Of a stretch of 64,000 bases of DNA, positions 48,298-58,252 are shown in pieces (position 1 is the stretch's first letter; the number at the start of each line of letters is the position of its first letter). This DNA is from Spirochaetaceae bacterium (lineage in GTDB: Bacteria > Spirochaetota > Leptospiria > Leptospirales > Leptonemataceae): assembly GCA_002730875.1 (NCBI GenBank), contig PCBI01000015.1:124001-188000 (forward strand), written 5' to 3'. The notes beneath the pieces were generated by a model. That model saw only the letters and a program-made list of their open reading frames with translations, ran no database searches and was not told the origin of the DNA. The translations under genes were made by a program, and so were the position numbers.

Positions 48298-48468
48298 TAG
48301 TGACCTCCGAAATCTGTGACGTATGGTTACAAATTCACAGATTCCAGAAATCTAAAATTAAAGAAATTCCTGTAAAGGGAATTCTTGCAGTATATGGTTG
48401 GCCGAGGAAACGTTACAGTCGAGGAGGAGGCTACCTTGCATGCTCCTCACTCCTCTGTAAGAATCGGG

Positions 48469-50178
48469 CTAGCTCTCCGGAAAAACGTCATCGGTGACAG
48501 CGCCAAACTCGGCGGAGCCTACGAGACTGGCGTACTTGGCTATGACGCCTCTTCGGTACCGTGGAGGCCTTTCTTTCCATTCTTTGCGTCGAACGGCCAG
48601 TTCATCTTCGGTGATGTGAATCTGAAGCAAATTGTCTTCGGCATCGATGGTGATGATTTCGCCTTCGCGCACAAGAGCGATGGGCCCGCCCAGAGCCGCT
48701 TCCGGCGCTACGTGACCTACTACCATTCCGTAGGTCCCTCCAGAAAAGCGTCCGTCGGTGATCAGGCCCACGCTATCGCCCAGGCCTTTGCCAATCAAGG
48801 CGGATGTGGGCGAAAGCATCTCGCGCATTCCTGGGCCGCCGCGGGGACCCTCATAGCGAATTACGATAACATCCCCCGGACCGATCTTGTCCGAGAGGAT
48901 GGCATCCATGCACTCTTCTTCCGAGTCAAATATTCGGGCCGGCCCGCTAATGGCCGGTTTGGCCACGCCGGATATCTTGGCCACGGCGCCGCCTGGGGCC
49001 AGGTTTCCGCGAAGAATGACCAGATGTCCTCGTTTGTACATGGGCTTTTCCAGAGGATAAATGAGGTCCTGGTTTTCCGGGATGCCGGATGGAATGTCCG
49101 CCAGATTTTCCGCCACGGTTTTTCCGGTACAGGTCAGGCAATCGCCGTGGATCAAACCCGCATCCAGAAGCATTTTCATAACCCGGGGGACTCCGCCCAG
49201 ACGGTGTAAGTCAACGGCCAGATACTTCCCGGACGGTTTCATATCCAGGATATGGGGAACCTTCTTTGCGATGCGTTCAAAATCGTCGATGGATAGTTCT
49301 ACATTGATATCGTGGGCAATGGCCAGCAGATGCAGCACTGCATTTGTTGAACCGCCCATGGCCATAACCACAGCGATGGCATTTTCGAAGGCCTTTCGAG
49401 TCATTATATCCGATGGTCGGATATTCTTTTGAATCAGTTCGTAGACAGCCTTTCCGCTTTCGCCGGCGGAGTCCGCCTTTTCTTTGTCCGGGCTTCCCAT
49501 GGTAGAAGAGCCAGGCAGGCTCATGCCCAGAGCTTCGATGGCGCTTGACATGGTATTGGCGGTGTACATTCCGCCGCAGCTACCGGTGCCGGGGCAGGCA
49601 TGCTTCTCGATTTGCTCGAATTCTTCTTTGTCAATCTTTCCGCCCTGATACTGTCCTACTGATTCGAAAACAGAAACAATGTTTAGATCCCGGTCCTTGT
49701 AGTGACCCGGATAAATTGTGCCGCCATAGACAAAGATGGATGGGATATTCAATCGAGCGATGGCCATCATGGCGCCCGGCATGTTTTTGTCGCAACCACC
49801 GATGGCCACAAGGCCGTCCATGTGCTGACCTCGGCAAACGGTTTCGATGGAGTCCGCGATCACCTCGCGGCTTACAAGGGAGAATTTCATCCCTTCGGAG
49901 CCCATGGAGATACCGTCAGAAATAGTGATCGTGCCAAATACCTGGGCCATACCGCCGGCGGCGAAGATGCCCTTCTCCGCGGATTGCTCCAGGGGTCGGA
50001 TACCCGCATTGCAAGGAGTGATTGTGGAATGGCCGCTGGCTACGGCAATGACCGGTTTGCGAAAATCATCGTCGTTGAAGCCCACCGCACGCATCATGGC
50101 CCGGTTCGGAGCTCTACGATCTCCCCGGGTAATGTTCTTACTATTCCAGTTTAGTTCGGTATTGTTTGTGGACGGCAT
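48469..50178 (-). CDS. ilvD: Dihydroxy-acid dehydratase
   Basis: 569 residues, normal length. The iron-sulfur cluster ligands are in GGCDKNMPG and [17 protein letters not shown]; the C-terminal [24 protein letters not shown] stretch (here [21 protein letters not shown]) is present. It dehydrates dihydroxy acids in valine, leucine and isoleucine synthesis, in the cytoplasm. A tandem repeat array lies directly upstream. Confidence 0.97.
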   Translation of the reverse strand: MPSTNNTELNWNSKNITRGDRRAPNRAMMRAVGFNDDDFRKPVIAVASGHSTITPCNAGIRPLEQSAEKGIFAAGGMAQVFGTITISDGISMGSEGMKFSLVSREVIADSIETVCRGQHMDGLVAIGGCDKNMPGAMMAIARLNIPSIFVYGGTIYPGHYKDRDLNIVSVFESVGQYQGGKIDKEEFEQIEKHACPGTGSCGGMYTANTMSSAIEALGMSLPGSSTMGSPDKEKADSAGESGKAVYELIQKNIRPSDIMTRKAFENAIAVVMAMGGSTNAVLHLLAIAHDINVELSIDDFERIAKKVPHILDMKPSGKYLAVDLHRLGGVPRVMKMLLDAGLIHGDCLTCTGKTVAENLADIPSGIPENQDLIYPLEKPMYKRGHLVILRGNLAPGGAVAKISGVAKPAISGPARIFDSEEECMDAILSDKIGPGDVIVIRYEGPRGGPGMREMLSPTSALIGKGLGDSVGLITDGRFSGGTYGMVVGHVAPEAALGGPIALVREGEIITIDAEDNLLQIHITEDELAVRRKEWKERPPRYRRGVIAKYASLVGSAEFGAVTDDVFPES

Positions 50179-50326
50179 GGTCCCAGGATTGTCAGCGCTC
50201 CCGGCAGGTCAACGCTTTAGAAGTCGCAACAGCGGTACGAGGCCGGTAGAATGGCTGCCATTAACGGCTGAAAACCGCGGCACTGTTTCTGCCAATTTTG
50301 CATTCCGTCCACCGCCCATGGGCCCT

Positions 50327-50529
50327 GGTCTGTGGCCTGCAAGGGCTGTGTCAGGAGCCAGCGTTTAGTGCGGTGTTGGTCTGTGGCATGCTCGGGTTGT
50401 GTCAGGGGTTAGCGTTTAGTGCGGTGTTGGTTTGGAGCAGTCCAGGTTGTGTCAGGGGTTAGCGTTTACTCGGGCCATGTGCTGTGGCCCGATGGGGTTG
50501 TTTTAGGGGCTAGCGTTTGGTCGGGCGTT
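50327..50529. repeat. Tandem array of about four 49-52-bp degenerate repeats
   Basis: Units begin near 50327, 50378, 50429 and 50481. Each contains 'gggttgtgtcaggggttagc' (with variations) and 'gtttagtgcggtgtt'-like ends. Units 1 and 2 are the most alike. The last unit runs into the 3' end of the voltage-sensor-like gene, whose stop is at 50510. Between its stop and the ilvD start there is no gene; the array occupies most of the 331-bp gap. Confidence 0.75.
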
Positions 50530-52027
50530 GGGTCTCTACAGGATCCTTCGTTGTGTTTTCCCCGGATTGGGACACTCTGGCCCGGTCGCCTCCAGGCGCC
50601 GTAGCGCGGCCGCCGCCAAACAGAGGGGCCGATATTTCGCTTAGTTGTTCCTGCAGCGATTTGCTGCCTTCCTCATGTAGTTCCCGGTTGATAAACTGTC
50701 CCTTGAGTTCTTCCAGGCCGTTGTAGGTCAATTTTTGAATGAGTCCTGCTGTTTTCTCCCCATCCGGTCCTTTTAACGAATCCAGGATTTGATCTACAAT
50801 ACCGCCTATGGCTTCTTTGCCTTCCTGACTTTCTACCGTGGCGGCGATGGTCTGGAACAGGGAATCCACTACGTCTGAGCCGGCTCGATGTAAGACCGGC
50901 CGTAGAATGGCATTGGGGACGAATCTGAAGGCCGTACTTTCCAGGGACTTCTCCAGGGTGATTCGCACCAGGGCCGCTACTCGCGGCTTGAAAGGTAGAA
51001 TCCGCTCCACGGTCAGTTTCTCCGTCTGTTCCAGCACCACCTCCTTGATCTCCTCTCGATGCGGTTCCAGGGAATCGGCCAGGAATTGGCCCTGTCTTTC
51101 TTTCATCACCTCCTCTTGAAGCTGCGCAATGATTTGAATCGCAACCATGCCGGAGATTTCTCTGCTAAGCAGGTTGGAGTAACTTCTGATGGTGCGAACC
51201 ACGATGTTGTTGCCCGCCGCCAGTAATTCGGTTTGCTGGAGCCTGGCCCAGATGGCCATTACGCGAAACAATCGCAGCAATCGCAGCCAGCTGGAAGGAA
51301 ACAAACTGAGGAAATCATACCAGTTGTAGACAAGAAATAGGAACCATCTGGACGGAGCCTTGCGAAAGAAAAGCAGGAAGCGCACGACAAATTCGGACAG
51401 AAAGAATATCAGAAAGGGTAGGTCAATGGTGCTCCAGTACAAATTCACAAAGTCCCCATCGATGTTCCGGTGGCGAAAATAGTTCACTTCCATAAGGGGA
51501 GCGATTTCCGTATCGAAGTAGCGGAGTCGTTTCTCGTAATTTGTTTCATCCAGCCGCCAGAAGTAGGCGAAAGCCCGATCATAGGATTCGATTTCCTCGC
51601 CGGTTTCTGAGCGCACATACTCCCTGATTCGTGCCTTAATCTTTTCCAGGTTCTTACTGAGACCCGCTGTCTGGAAAGGATTCTGCTTTAGCATCTCTGT
51701 GGAAAGATCCGCGAGTTGCTGTCGCTGGTTCAGCGTGGATACCGAAAGGTTATTCTGTCCCCGGGCAAGATCCTGTTCGATGTTTTGTTCCAGGGAATGA
51801 ACTCTCTGTAAATAGTCCGTAGTAAACGGATTGTCTTCGATTCCCTTGAGTTGGTCGTATTGGCCGACAAGTTCCGGAGTGTAATAATACAAATAGGGCC
51901 TCAGACGCAAATACATCAGATCAAAAGAAATCATGGCCAGGTTGGTAACCGCAATCAGGATCATCAGTACATCCCAGATTACGCTCCATAGCTGGCCTTC
52001 CTGGTAGATCTTTCGCAGATTAAGCAT
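50510..52027 (-). CDS. Voltage-sensor-like membrane protein without visible pore
   Basis: 505 residues. One membrane helix near 16-38, then a ~155-residue polar helical insertion, then three closely spaced hydrophobic segments: about 200-222 (FLIFFLSEFVVRFLLFF, S2-like with E212 and R216), 228-243 (FLVYNWYDFLSLFPSSW, S3-like with the N-x-x-D) and 247-262 (LRLLRLFRVMAIWARL, S4-like with R249, R252 and R255 every third residue). These are the landmarks of a voltage-sensing domain. The 240-residue C-terminal region is helical, soluble and ends in a Gly/Arg/Thr tail; no pore helix or selectivity filter is visible. Function unknown. Confidence 0.72.
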   Translation of the reverse strand: MLNLRKIYQEGQLWSVIWDVLMILIAVTNLAMISFDLMYLRLRPYLYYYTPELVGQYDQLKGIEDNPFTTDYLQRVHSLEQNIEQDLARGQNNLSVSTLNQRQQLADLSTEMLKQNPFQTAGLSKNLEKIKARIREYVRSETGEEIESYDRAFAYFWRLDETNYEKRLRYFDTEIAPLMEVNYFRHRNIDGDFVNLYWSTIDLPFLIFFLSEFVVRFLLFFRKAPSRWFLFLVYNWYDFLSLFPSSWLRLLRLFRVMAIWARLQQTELLAAGNNIVVRTIRSYSNLLSREISGMVAIQIIAQLQEEVMKERQGQFLADSLEPHREEIKEVVLEQTEKLTVERILPFKPRVAALVRITLEKSLESTAFRFVPNAILRPVLHRAGSDVVDSLFQTIAATVESQEGKEAIGGIVDQILDSLKGPDGEKTAGLIQKLTYNGLEELKGQFINRELHEEGSKSLQEQLSEISAPLFGGGRATAPGGDRARVSQSGENTTKDPVETQRPTKR

Positions 52028-52140
52028 CTAATCTGAATTCTATGGTAAGCGGGATTTGTAGCAAGAAAGAATTGGCCCCCCGGACGCTTGCAGGCTCCAG
52101 AGTCAGTCCTTACTGATTCTCCCGCAAGAGGAACGCCGCT

Positions 52141-53166
52141 TCAGCGATTCTTTGCGTAGATATCTGCCAGGGCCGAGTCCAGAGCCGCGTATTGGAACTG
52201 GAAGCCCGCTTCTTTGAGTCGGGCAGACCGGCAGTAGCGTCCATAGAGCGCCAGATCCGGATCCGTGTTCATCAGCAGTGGCGCGCCCAGTTTCACCATC
52301 CAAGCCGTGGCGGGCAGTCCCATGGGCATGCCCATGGCTTTACGAAGGGAGCGCATGAACTCCCGCTGGCTTACCGGTTCCGGGGCGCTGGCAATGTAGG
52401 CGCCTCGCATCCTTCGATTCTCAATAGCTTCCCAAAAGAGCCGATTCATATCCTCTTCATGGATCCAGCTCATTCCCTGTTTGCCGTGGCCTACGGTTCC
52501 GCCGAGACCCAATCGGACCAGGAGCGCCAGTCGTTTCAAGGCCCCGCCACTTCGTCCGATCACAAAACTCGTTCGCAGGATGACGGTTCGCATTCCCCGA
52601 GGCAGCGAATCCTCCAGTGCGGATTCCCAGGCTCGGCCCACATCCGGCGCCAGGCCGTAACCATAGGCGGAGCTTTCATCGCACATCTCCAGGGAATCGC
52701 CATAGATATGGGCCGTGGACATTTGCACCCAGACGCCTGGCTTTTTTCGCACGGTCTTTAAGGCCTGGCCCAGAGCCAGAGTGGACTCGACCCGCGACCG
52801 CAATATCTGGTCCATGGTTTCCGGAGTCTTGATGCAATCTACGGTGCGACCGGCCAGGTTCACCAGGGCTGCCGAACCCTCCAGGGCGCTTGCCCAGGAG
52901 TCCAGAGTTCGGCCGTCCCATGGAACATGTTCGCAGTGGCCGGTAGGCTGCGCGGATGCTATGGAAGGGGAATCCACGGTTTCGAAATCCCTGGTAGGGA
53001 CCTTATCGCCTGCCTTTGTCGGGCTATGGAAAGAGAACTCCGGACGCGAGCGCGACAGGATGGTTACGTCGTATCCCCGGTTCAGCAAATACCGGGCCAG
53101 ATTGATGCCCAGGTAGCCGCTGCCTCCGGCAATCACTACTCGGGAATTTTTTCCAGATTTCGCCAG
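52141..53166 (-). CDS. TIGR01777-family NAD-dependent epimerase (SDR), probable CTG start
   Basis: 341 residues from CTG 53166. [20 protein letters not shown] is the nucleotide-binding motif, followed by [11 protein letters not shown] and the later [20 protein letters not shown], all typical of TIGR01777 SDR proteins (YfcH-like). A GTG at 53136 would start just before the glycine motif without the usual first strand. CTG at 53166 adds [10 protein letters not shown], which restores that strand, and AAGAAGG lies six bases upstream. Function in other bacteria is unclear. Confidence 0.82.
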   Translation of the reverse strand: MAKSGKNSRVVIAGGSGYLGINLARYLLNRGYDVTILSRSRPEFSFHSPTKAGDKVPTRDFETVDSPSIASAQPTGHCEHVPWDGRTLDSWASALEGSAALVNLAGRTVDCIKTPETMDQILRSRVESTLALGQALKTVRKKPGVWVQMSTAHIYGDSLEMCDESSAYGYGLAPDVGRAWESALEDSLPRGMRTVILRTSFVIGRSGGALKRLALLVRLGLGGTVGHGKQGMSWIHEEDMNRLFWEAIENRRMRGAYIASAPEPVSQREFMRSLRKAMGMPMGLPATAWMVKLGAPLLMNTDPDLALYGRYCRSARLKEAGFQFQYAALDSALADIYAKNR

Positions 53167-53468
53167 GGTGAGCCTTCTTACAGTGAGAATTCCTTAAAGC
53201 ATAAGCACAGAGTCCATCAATGCCCGCATAATTATGATTAGAGGTTTGGGCCCGTTCACGGTTTCGCTACCGGGTGCCGTCGGTGCGTCGTCTTGTGACG
53301 GGACAAACTTTCATTCCCGGGGATTGGGGAAGCGCATAAGGGATCGAGCAGGGCGCCTCTAATCATTAGAGCTGGAGTGTGAGAGCTGGATTGTGGGAGG
53401 TAGCTGCCGGAGCGGCATGTAGTCAAAGGCGTTGAAGGCAAAGAAAGGTCTTCAACCAGGACCGGAGT
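53167..53468. other. Gene-free region upstream of the epimerase
   Basis: About 300 bp between the nadE stop and the epimerase start. I see no gene, no terminator with a T run and no obvious repeat. It should contain the epimerase promoter. Confidence 0.35.
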
Positions 53469-55919
53469 CTATTCCAATTCTTCCAGCTCTTCTATAAATC
53501 CCGCTGAAAGAATAGGAAAGCGGAAATAGGTTCGGGGATCGATGTTTTCGTCGTCCAGATGGAAAGAAACCGCAATCCGCTCGCGCTTCCACTGGTTTCG
53601 GGACCAGAGAGTGAAGTATTTCTTTATGGCCTGGATCAACTGTTCGCGGGAATAATCCCCGGCAAAAGGTCTATAGGTTTTCGCATTGGGAACCTGGGGT
53701 TCCGATCCTGGAATGGACGGGCGTAGCATGGAGTCTTCCCGCGGCAGGTCACAATCCCGAACCAATCTCTCGAGGATCTGTTCCGGCCCAAAGCGATCGC
53801 GCACGGCCAGTTTCTGGATTCGGTTTAACAAATCATAAGCCATCAGGTCGGACTCGTCCGTTTGATTCTGATCGCCGGGCCTTAGTTCCGCCGTCGGTTG
53901 TTGCTCATTGATTGCCTTCAAGGCCGGGATGGGACCAAAGTGCGGATCGCCGGTTTGTTCCATGAAGAGTAACCATCGACGCAGGAAGTGTTTGTCGATC
54001 CCCGCAATCGGGGCGATGCCGCCGGATGTATCCCCGTCCATTGTGCAGTATCCCACGGCCCCTTCGCTTCGGTTGCCGGTGGCGATGAGAAGGCTACCCG
54101 TCGCATTGGCAAGCATCCATACAAAGGGACTTCGGGCCCGGGCCTGGATGTTTTGTAATACCAGATCGTCAGCCGCCCAGGTGAGTTTGCGGGCGTAGGA
54201 TTGCTCATAGGTCTCGACGTAGTTTTCTACAATGGATTGCACCGATACCTGCTGGTGATTCGCGCCCAGTGCGGTGGCTATCCCATAGGCTGCGTTTCGC
54301 GTGGTATCCGAGCTCTGGGCCGTGCCTTGATAGACCGTGAAGAGCAATTCACGAACCAGAGACTCCGGCCTGTCCAGCGCTGGATCGGCCGACGAAGAAT
54401 TGTCCGGTGTACAGTCGGATGCGGATGATCGATTTGAACCATTCGGCGCCTGACCTGCTGTACGGGAATCCGACAGATCGTCCCCTCTAAGCGTGGGGGC
54501 CTCCAACAAATCCTCTCGATGGATGGCCTTGAGAAAACCAGCCAGACCCAGTTCGGCGATGCCCAGGCGAATCATCCGTTCTACCAGGACGGCGCAGGCT
54601 GCGCTGTCGGCGCCGCCGGACAGAGAAAGAGCAAAGCCGCGGGACCGACTCTTTCGCAAATAGTCGAAAAGAGCGAGGGATGTAGCATATAGAAATTCTA
54701 GATAGGCGCTTCCGTGGCGTTTTTCGGATACAAGGCCTGGTATAGCGATATTGGATCCGCCGCCTGTTCCCGAGGCGTTTTCTCCGCTGGGCTTGCTCCC
54801 CGAAGACGATTGGGTAGCTGAGTTCGCATCATTGGAGAGCGAGTCCGCAACATCGCGTTCAGGTGTTGCAAAGCCAATGCCTGGACGGTTCTGTGACTCA
54901 GGTCTGGGCTCCGGTTTAAGGGAGCCGGACTGTGGCTCGCCTCGGCCAAAGCCCACCTGGTTGTTTCCGGCCGTGGGGTTGGCACGATCTTCTTCCGGTA
55001 GGCGAAAGCCGAATTCCTTCTTGAAGTGGGTTTCCAGCCGCACCGTGGCGGATTCCAGAACTCCGCCCGGGGGGATGCTGATGGATTCGCGAAAGCTATG
55101 GGTTTGCACTCGCTTCGATCGATTGGCTTCCGGATCGAAGGCAATCTGGCTAACTGTATAGGGCTGAAAAGAGAAGGCCGGGCTCTCCAAAATCAGATTC
55201 CCGTTCTGGCAGGCGAGGGTTTGTCCGTCGTAGATTGCTCGACCGGCCTCATTGCCCAGCAGGTTTACGGATACATAGGCGCAGTGAAAAGCGCGCGAAG
55301 ACTCCAGAGCAATCTGCCGACGAATGCGTTGTTTGCCGATGGAAAAGTGCGAAGCGGTAGGACTTAGAATGGCATCGTAGGATGAGCCGGCATGCTGGCT
55401 GGCGGGCCGATTATCTACCCAGGAGTCTTCGCAAATCTCTACAATAAAGCGAAAACGTCCGGTATCGAAAATCGTGGGGCCAAAGGGAAGTCCTTCGGGT
55501 CCGGTGTGATCGGGACCGGACTTGAAAGGATGAAACCACCGGGGTTCGTAATGTATTCCATCCCCGGCCAGGTGTTGCTTGGGCACAATCGCTGTAACGG
55601 AGCCGGAATGTATTACGGCGGCCACGTTATAGAGCAAGCCCTGATGCATGTAAGGGAGACCTACAATGACAGGCACAGTGCCAGCGATACCGGCCAGCTT
55701 TTCGCACAGGATATCCAGGCTCTGTCGGCTACGGGACCAGACTTCCGGCATGTGAAAGGCGTCTTCGCATCCATAGCCGCTAATGCAAAGCTCGGGAAAA
55801 AGGATTGCCTCGGGTCCGCCTTCCATGGCCACTTGCGCGGCCTGTAAGATCCGCGTTCGATTGCCCTTCCAGTCCAGCGGCGTCTGGTTTACCGATGCTG
55901 TGGCCAGGCGAATGAGCAT
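53469..55919 (-). CDS. nadE: Glutamine-dependent NAD+ synthetase with two disordered insertions
   Basis: 816 residues, against the usual 540-680. The N-terminal nitrilase domain has the catalytic triad E43 (FPELCISGYG), K114 and C163 (VEICEDSW). The synthetase domain has the P-loop SLSGGADSAA (about 432-441) and LLIATGNRSEGAVGYCTMDG. Two low-complexity inserts, about 308-400 (between the two domains) and 476-520, are rich in S, G, N, P and D. It makes NAD from nicotinate adenine dinucleotide using glutamine nitrogen. It begins directly after the purQ stop, so it is co-transcribed with purS-purQ. Confidence 0.95.
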   Translation of the reverse strand: MLIRLATASVNQTPLDWKGNRTRILQAAQVAMEGGPEAILFPELCISGYGCEDAFHMPEVWSRSRQSLDILCEKLAGIAGTVPVIVGLPYMHQGLLYNVAAVIHSGSVTAIVPKQHLAGDGIHYEPRWFHPFKSGPDHTGPEGLPFGPTIFDTGRFRFIVEICEDSWVDNRPASQHAGSSYDAILSPTASHFSIGKQRIRRQIALESSRAFHCAYVSVNLLGNEAGRAIYDGQTLACQNGNLILESPAFSFQPYTVSQIAFDPEANRSKRVQTHSFRESISIPPGGVLESATVRLETHFKKEFGFRLPEEDRANPTAGNNQVGFGRGEPQSGSLKPEPRPESQNRPGIGFATPERDVADSLSNDANSATQSSSGSKPSGENASGTGGGSNIAIPGLVSEKRHGSAYLEFLYATSLALFDYLRKSRSRGFALSLSGGADSAACAVLVERMIRLGIAELGLAGFLKAIHREDLLEAPTLRGDDLSDSRTAGQAPNGSNRSSASDCTPDNSSSADPALDRPESLVRELLFTVYQGTAQSSDTTRNAAYGIATALGANHQQVSVQSIVENYVETYEQSYARKLTWAADDLVLQNIQARARSPFVWMLANATGSLLIATGNRSEGAVGYCTMDGDTSGGIAPIAGIDKHFLRRWLLFMEQTGDPHFGPIPALKAINEQQPTAELRPGDQNQTDESDLMAYDLLNRIQKLAVRDRFGPEQILERLVRDCDLPREDSMLRPSIPGSEPQVPNAKTYRPFAGDYSREQLIQAIKKYFTLWSRNQWKRERIAVSFHLDDENIDPRTYFRFPILSAGFIEELEELE

Positions 55920-56579
55920 TTAAGCTGCCTGCATGGAATTCAAGATAGCTTCCAGTATCGCTTTGCCCTGGGTCTTTCCGTTTACGGGATCGGTGGCGCG
56001 TTCTGGATGAGGCATCATGCCCATAATCTTTCCATCTTTGCTGGTGATACCGGCAATGCTTTCTACGGAACCGTTCGGGTTTTCCTGGTAGCGAAAGGCC
56101 ACCTGTCCGTTATCCAGCAGTTCTTTCAGGGTTTCTGCGCTGGCTCGAAAGTTCCCTTCGCCGTGGGATACAGGAATAGAAAGAGGGCCCGTCAATCGTC
56201 CAAAGACCGAGTTGGAGCTTTCCGGAACCAGCGATACGTCCTTGCAGATATGTTTCAGGTTTTGATTTCGAATTAACGCCCCGGGCAATAAGTGCGATTC
56301 GCAAAGAATCTGAAAGCCGTTGCAAATACCCAGAACGTAGCCGCCTTTCTGCGCATGCTTCATTAAATCCTGCATGGCCGGGGCGAACCGGGCAATGGCG
56401 CCCGCTCGCAGATAGTCGCCGTAGGAGAACCCTCCGGGCACTACCAGTAGATCGTAGGAGTTCTGGATGGAGTCTCCGTGCCAGAGCATATCTGTGGGAA
56501 CTTGAAAGAAATCCTGCAAGATGGTCTGGATATCTCGATCGCAGTTGGATCCCGGAAAAGTTATAACGCCTGCTTTCAT
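55920..56579 (-). CDS. purQ: Phosphoribosylformylglycinamidine synthase, glutaminase subunit PurQ
   Basis: 219 residues. FPGSNCDRDI at the start, GGFSYGDYLRAGAIA, the nucleophile in YVLGICNGFQILCE and the C-terminal MMPHPERA for the His/Glu. It delivers ammonia to PurL in purine synthesis. PurL is not in the window. It is preceded by purS, leaving a 113-bp gap. Confidence 0.96.
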   Translation of the reverse strand: MKAGVITFPGSNCDRDIQTILQDFFQVPTDMLWHGDSIQNSYDLLVVPGGFSYGDYLRAGAIARFAPAMQDLMKHAQKGGYVLGICNGFQILCESHLLPGALIRNQNLKHICKDVSLVPESSNSVFGRLTGPLSIPVSHGEGNFRASAETLKELLDNGQVAFRYQENPNGSVESIAGITSKDGKIMGMMPHPERATDPVNGKTQGKAILEAILNSMQAA

Positions 56580-56692
56580 ATTCGCTTCAATGGTTTAATC
56601 GTTAGTCTGTGCAAAGGAGTTCGCCTGAGTTTGCACAGAGCTCTTTACTTTCAATTTCCTCGGTTGTGACCGATCGGCTTGAACCGGTCCGG

Positions 56693-56962
56693 TTACCCCG
56701 CCAGGAGCTTTCCGTCCTCATCGATCAGATCGAATCGAAAGGATTCAATCACCGGGTTGGACAGTAGCTTTTTGCTCATCTCATCCACCTGGCTACGCGC
56801 CTGATCCGGATTCTGAGCGTTGAGCTTCAGCTCAATGTATTTGCCGATGCGCACATCCTGCACCGAATCATAGCCCATATGATGCAGCGCTGTGTTCACT
56901 GCCTGGCCCTGGGGATCCAGTACAGACTCCTTCAGCGTAACATAAACCCTTGCATTTATCAC
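56693..56962 (-). CDS. purS: Phosphoribosylformylglycinamidine synthase subunit PurS
   Basis: 89 residues. VYVTLKESVLDPQGQAVNTA and MGYDSVQDVRIGKYIELKLN match PurS, the small subunit that bridges PurQ and PurL. It starts the purS-purQ-nadE run on the minus strand. Confidence 0.93.
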   Translation of the reverse strand: MINARVYVTLKESVLDPQGQAVNTALHHMGYDSVQDVRIGKYIELKLNAQNPDQARSQVDEMSKKLLSNPVIESFRFDLIDEDGKLLAG

Positions 56963-57041
56963 AGGGACGGTGTAAATTCCTCCACCTCAGGAGAAACTCT
57001 TTTTTGATTTCGGTTCAGAGCGGCCTTTTTACATTGCAACA

Positions 57042-58100
57042 ATGGATTCGAAAGCAGATCGGCAGGATTTGGACCGCTCCGGCAATAGCGGACAACCCCA
57101 TTCGGGCAAAGCGCTACCGGATTGGATGGAGCAGGTAGCGGATGGGATCTACTGCGTGGATTGCGATTACGTGCAGCCCCGTCTGGCCTGTGCCTACATA
57201 ATGGTCAACGACCAGGGCCGGGCGGCCTTTGTTGAAACCAATACCAGCCTCGCCGTGGATCGTCTGCTAGAAGCGCTGGAGGACATAGGTCTTTCCCGGG
57301 ATTCCGTAGATTGGATTATCCCCACCCATGTGCATCTGGACCATGCCGGTGGGGCGGGCGCGCTTCTGGAACGCTGTTCGAATGCCACGGTGCTGGCGCA
57401 TCCCAGGGCCGCCCGGCATCTAATCGATCCTGCGCGGCTAATCGAAAGCTCCATGCAGGTTTACGGGGAAGAATTGTTCAAAAAGCTGTACGGTGAGATC
57501 GTTCCCTGCGACGAAAGCAAAGTCCGCACCATGGAGGACGGCGCCAGCCTTTCCTGGAGTAACCGCCAATTCGAATTCTTGCATACACGGGGGCATGCGA
57601 ATCACCATTTCTGCATCTATGAAAAGACCGCCAACGGCGTGTTCACCGGCGATAGCTTTGGCATAGGCTACCCGGATTTGCAGAAGCACGGACCGTTTCT
57701 TTTTGCATCCAGTACGCCTACGGACTTCGATCCCGCGGCCGCCCACGAAAGTGTGGATCGGATTTTAAACACTGGCTGTAACAAGGTCTTTCTAACCCAC
57801 TTTGGACGTTTTGACGATCTTGGCGAGGCCAGAGGTCAATTGCACCGCAGCCTGGACTTTCTCGAACAGCTTCTAAACGATTCCATTGAATCCCTGGGCG
57901 CAGGCCAGGCCACTTCGCAGACCGAAGAAGACAGTCTCAAAAACAGAATGCTGAAGTTCTGGACCGATCAACTTACCGGCAACGGCTTCGAGAGTTCGGA
58001 GGCCCTCAAAGAACGACTCAAAATGGACGCCTCCTTGAATGCCAGCGGAATCGTTTTCGCAGCCGGTCGGGCTTTAAAGAAGGCCACTCGGGAAGGATAA
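57042..58100 (+). CDS. MBL-fold metallohydrolase
   Basis: 352 residues. After a polar N-terminal stretch (about 1-25) comes the metallo-beta-lactamase fold: the metal motif THVHLDHAGG (about 88-97), HTRGHANHHFC (third His), GVFTGDSFG and the final FLTHFGRF. This resembles the glyoxalase/lactonase-like members that act on thioesters or lactones. No signal peptide. The C-terminal 80 residues are helical. Substrate unknown. Divergent to purS. Confidence 0.85.
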   Translation: MDSKADRQDLDRSGNSGQPHSGKALPDWMEQVADGIYCVDCDYVQPRLACAYIMVNDQGRAAFVETNTSLAVDRLLEALEDIGLSRDSVDWIIPTHVHLDHAGGAGALLERCSNATVLAHPRAARHLIDPARLIESSMQVYGEELFKKLYGEIVPCDESKVRTMEDGASLSWSNRQFEFLHTRGHANHHFCIYEKTANGVFTGDSFGIGYPDLQKHGPFLFASSTPTDFDPAAAHESVDRILNTGCNKVFLTHFGRFDDLGEARGQLHRSLDFLEQLLNDSIESLGAGQATSQTEEDSLKNRMLKFWTDQLTGNGFESSEALKERLKMDASLNASGIVFAAGRALKKATREG

Positions 58101-58252
58101 TGTCCAGGCTTTTCGCGCCAGGGACGGTCAATGCAAGGGCATTTCGGAAAGCTCCGACCCGCTACATACATGGCCATGGATGTGCATTGCTTTGTGGGCC
58201 GCCGGACTCGAAATTCGATGGACAACTCGAACAGACTATCGTCTAAACGTGC

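Noticed and set aside
50327..50529. CRISPR-like array
   Set aside because: The repeats are contiguous and degenerate, without distinct spacers, and there are no cas genes.
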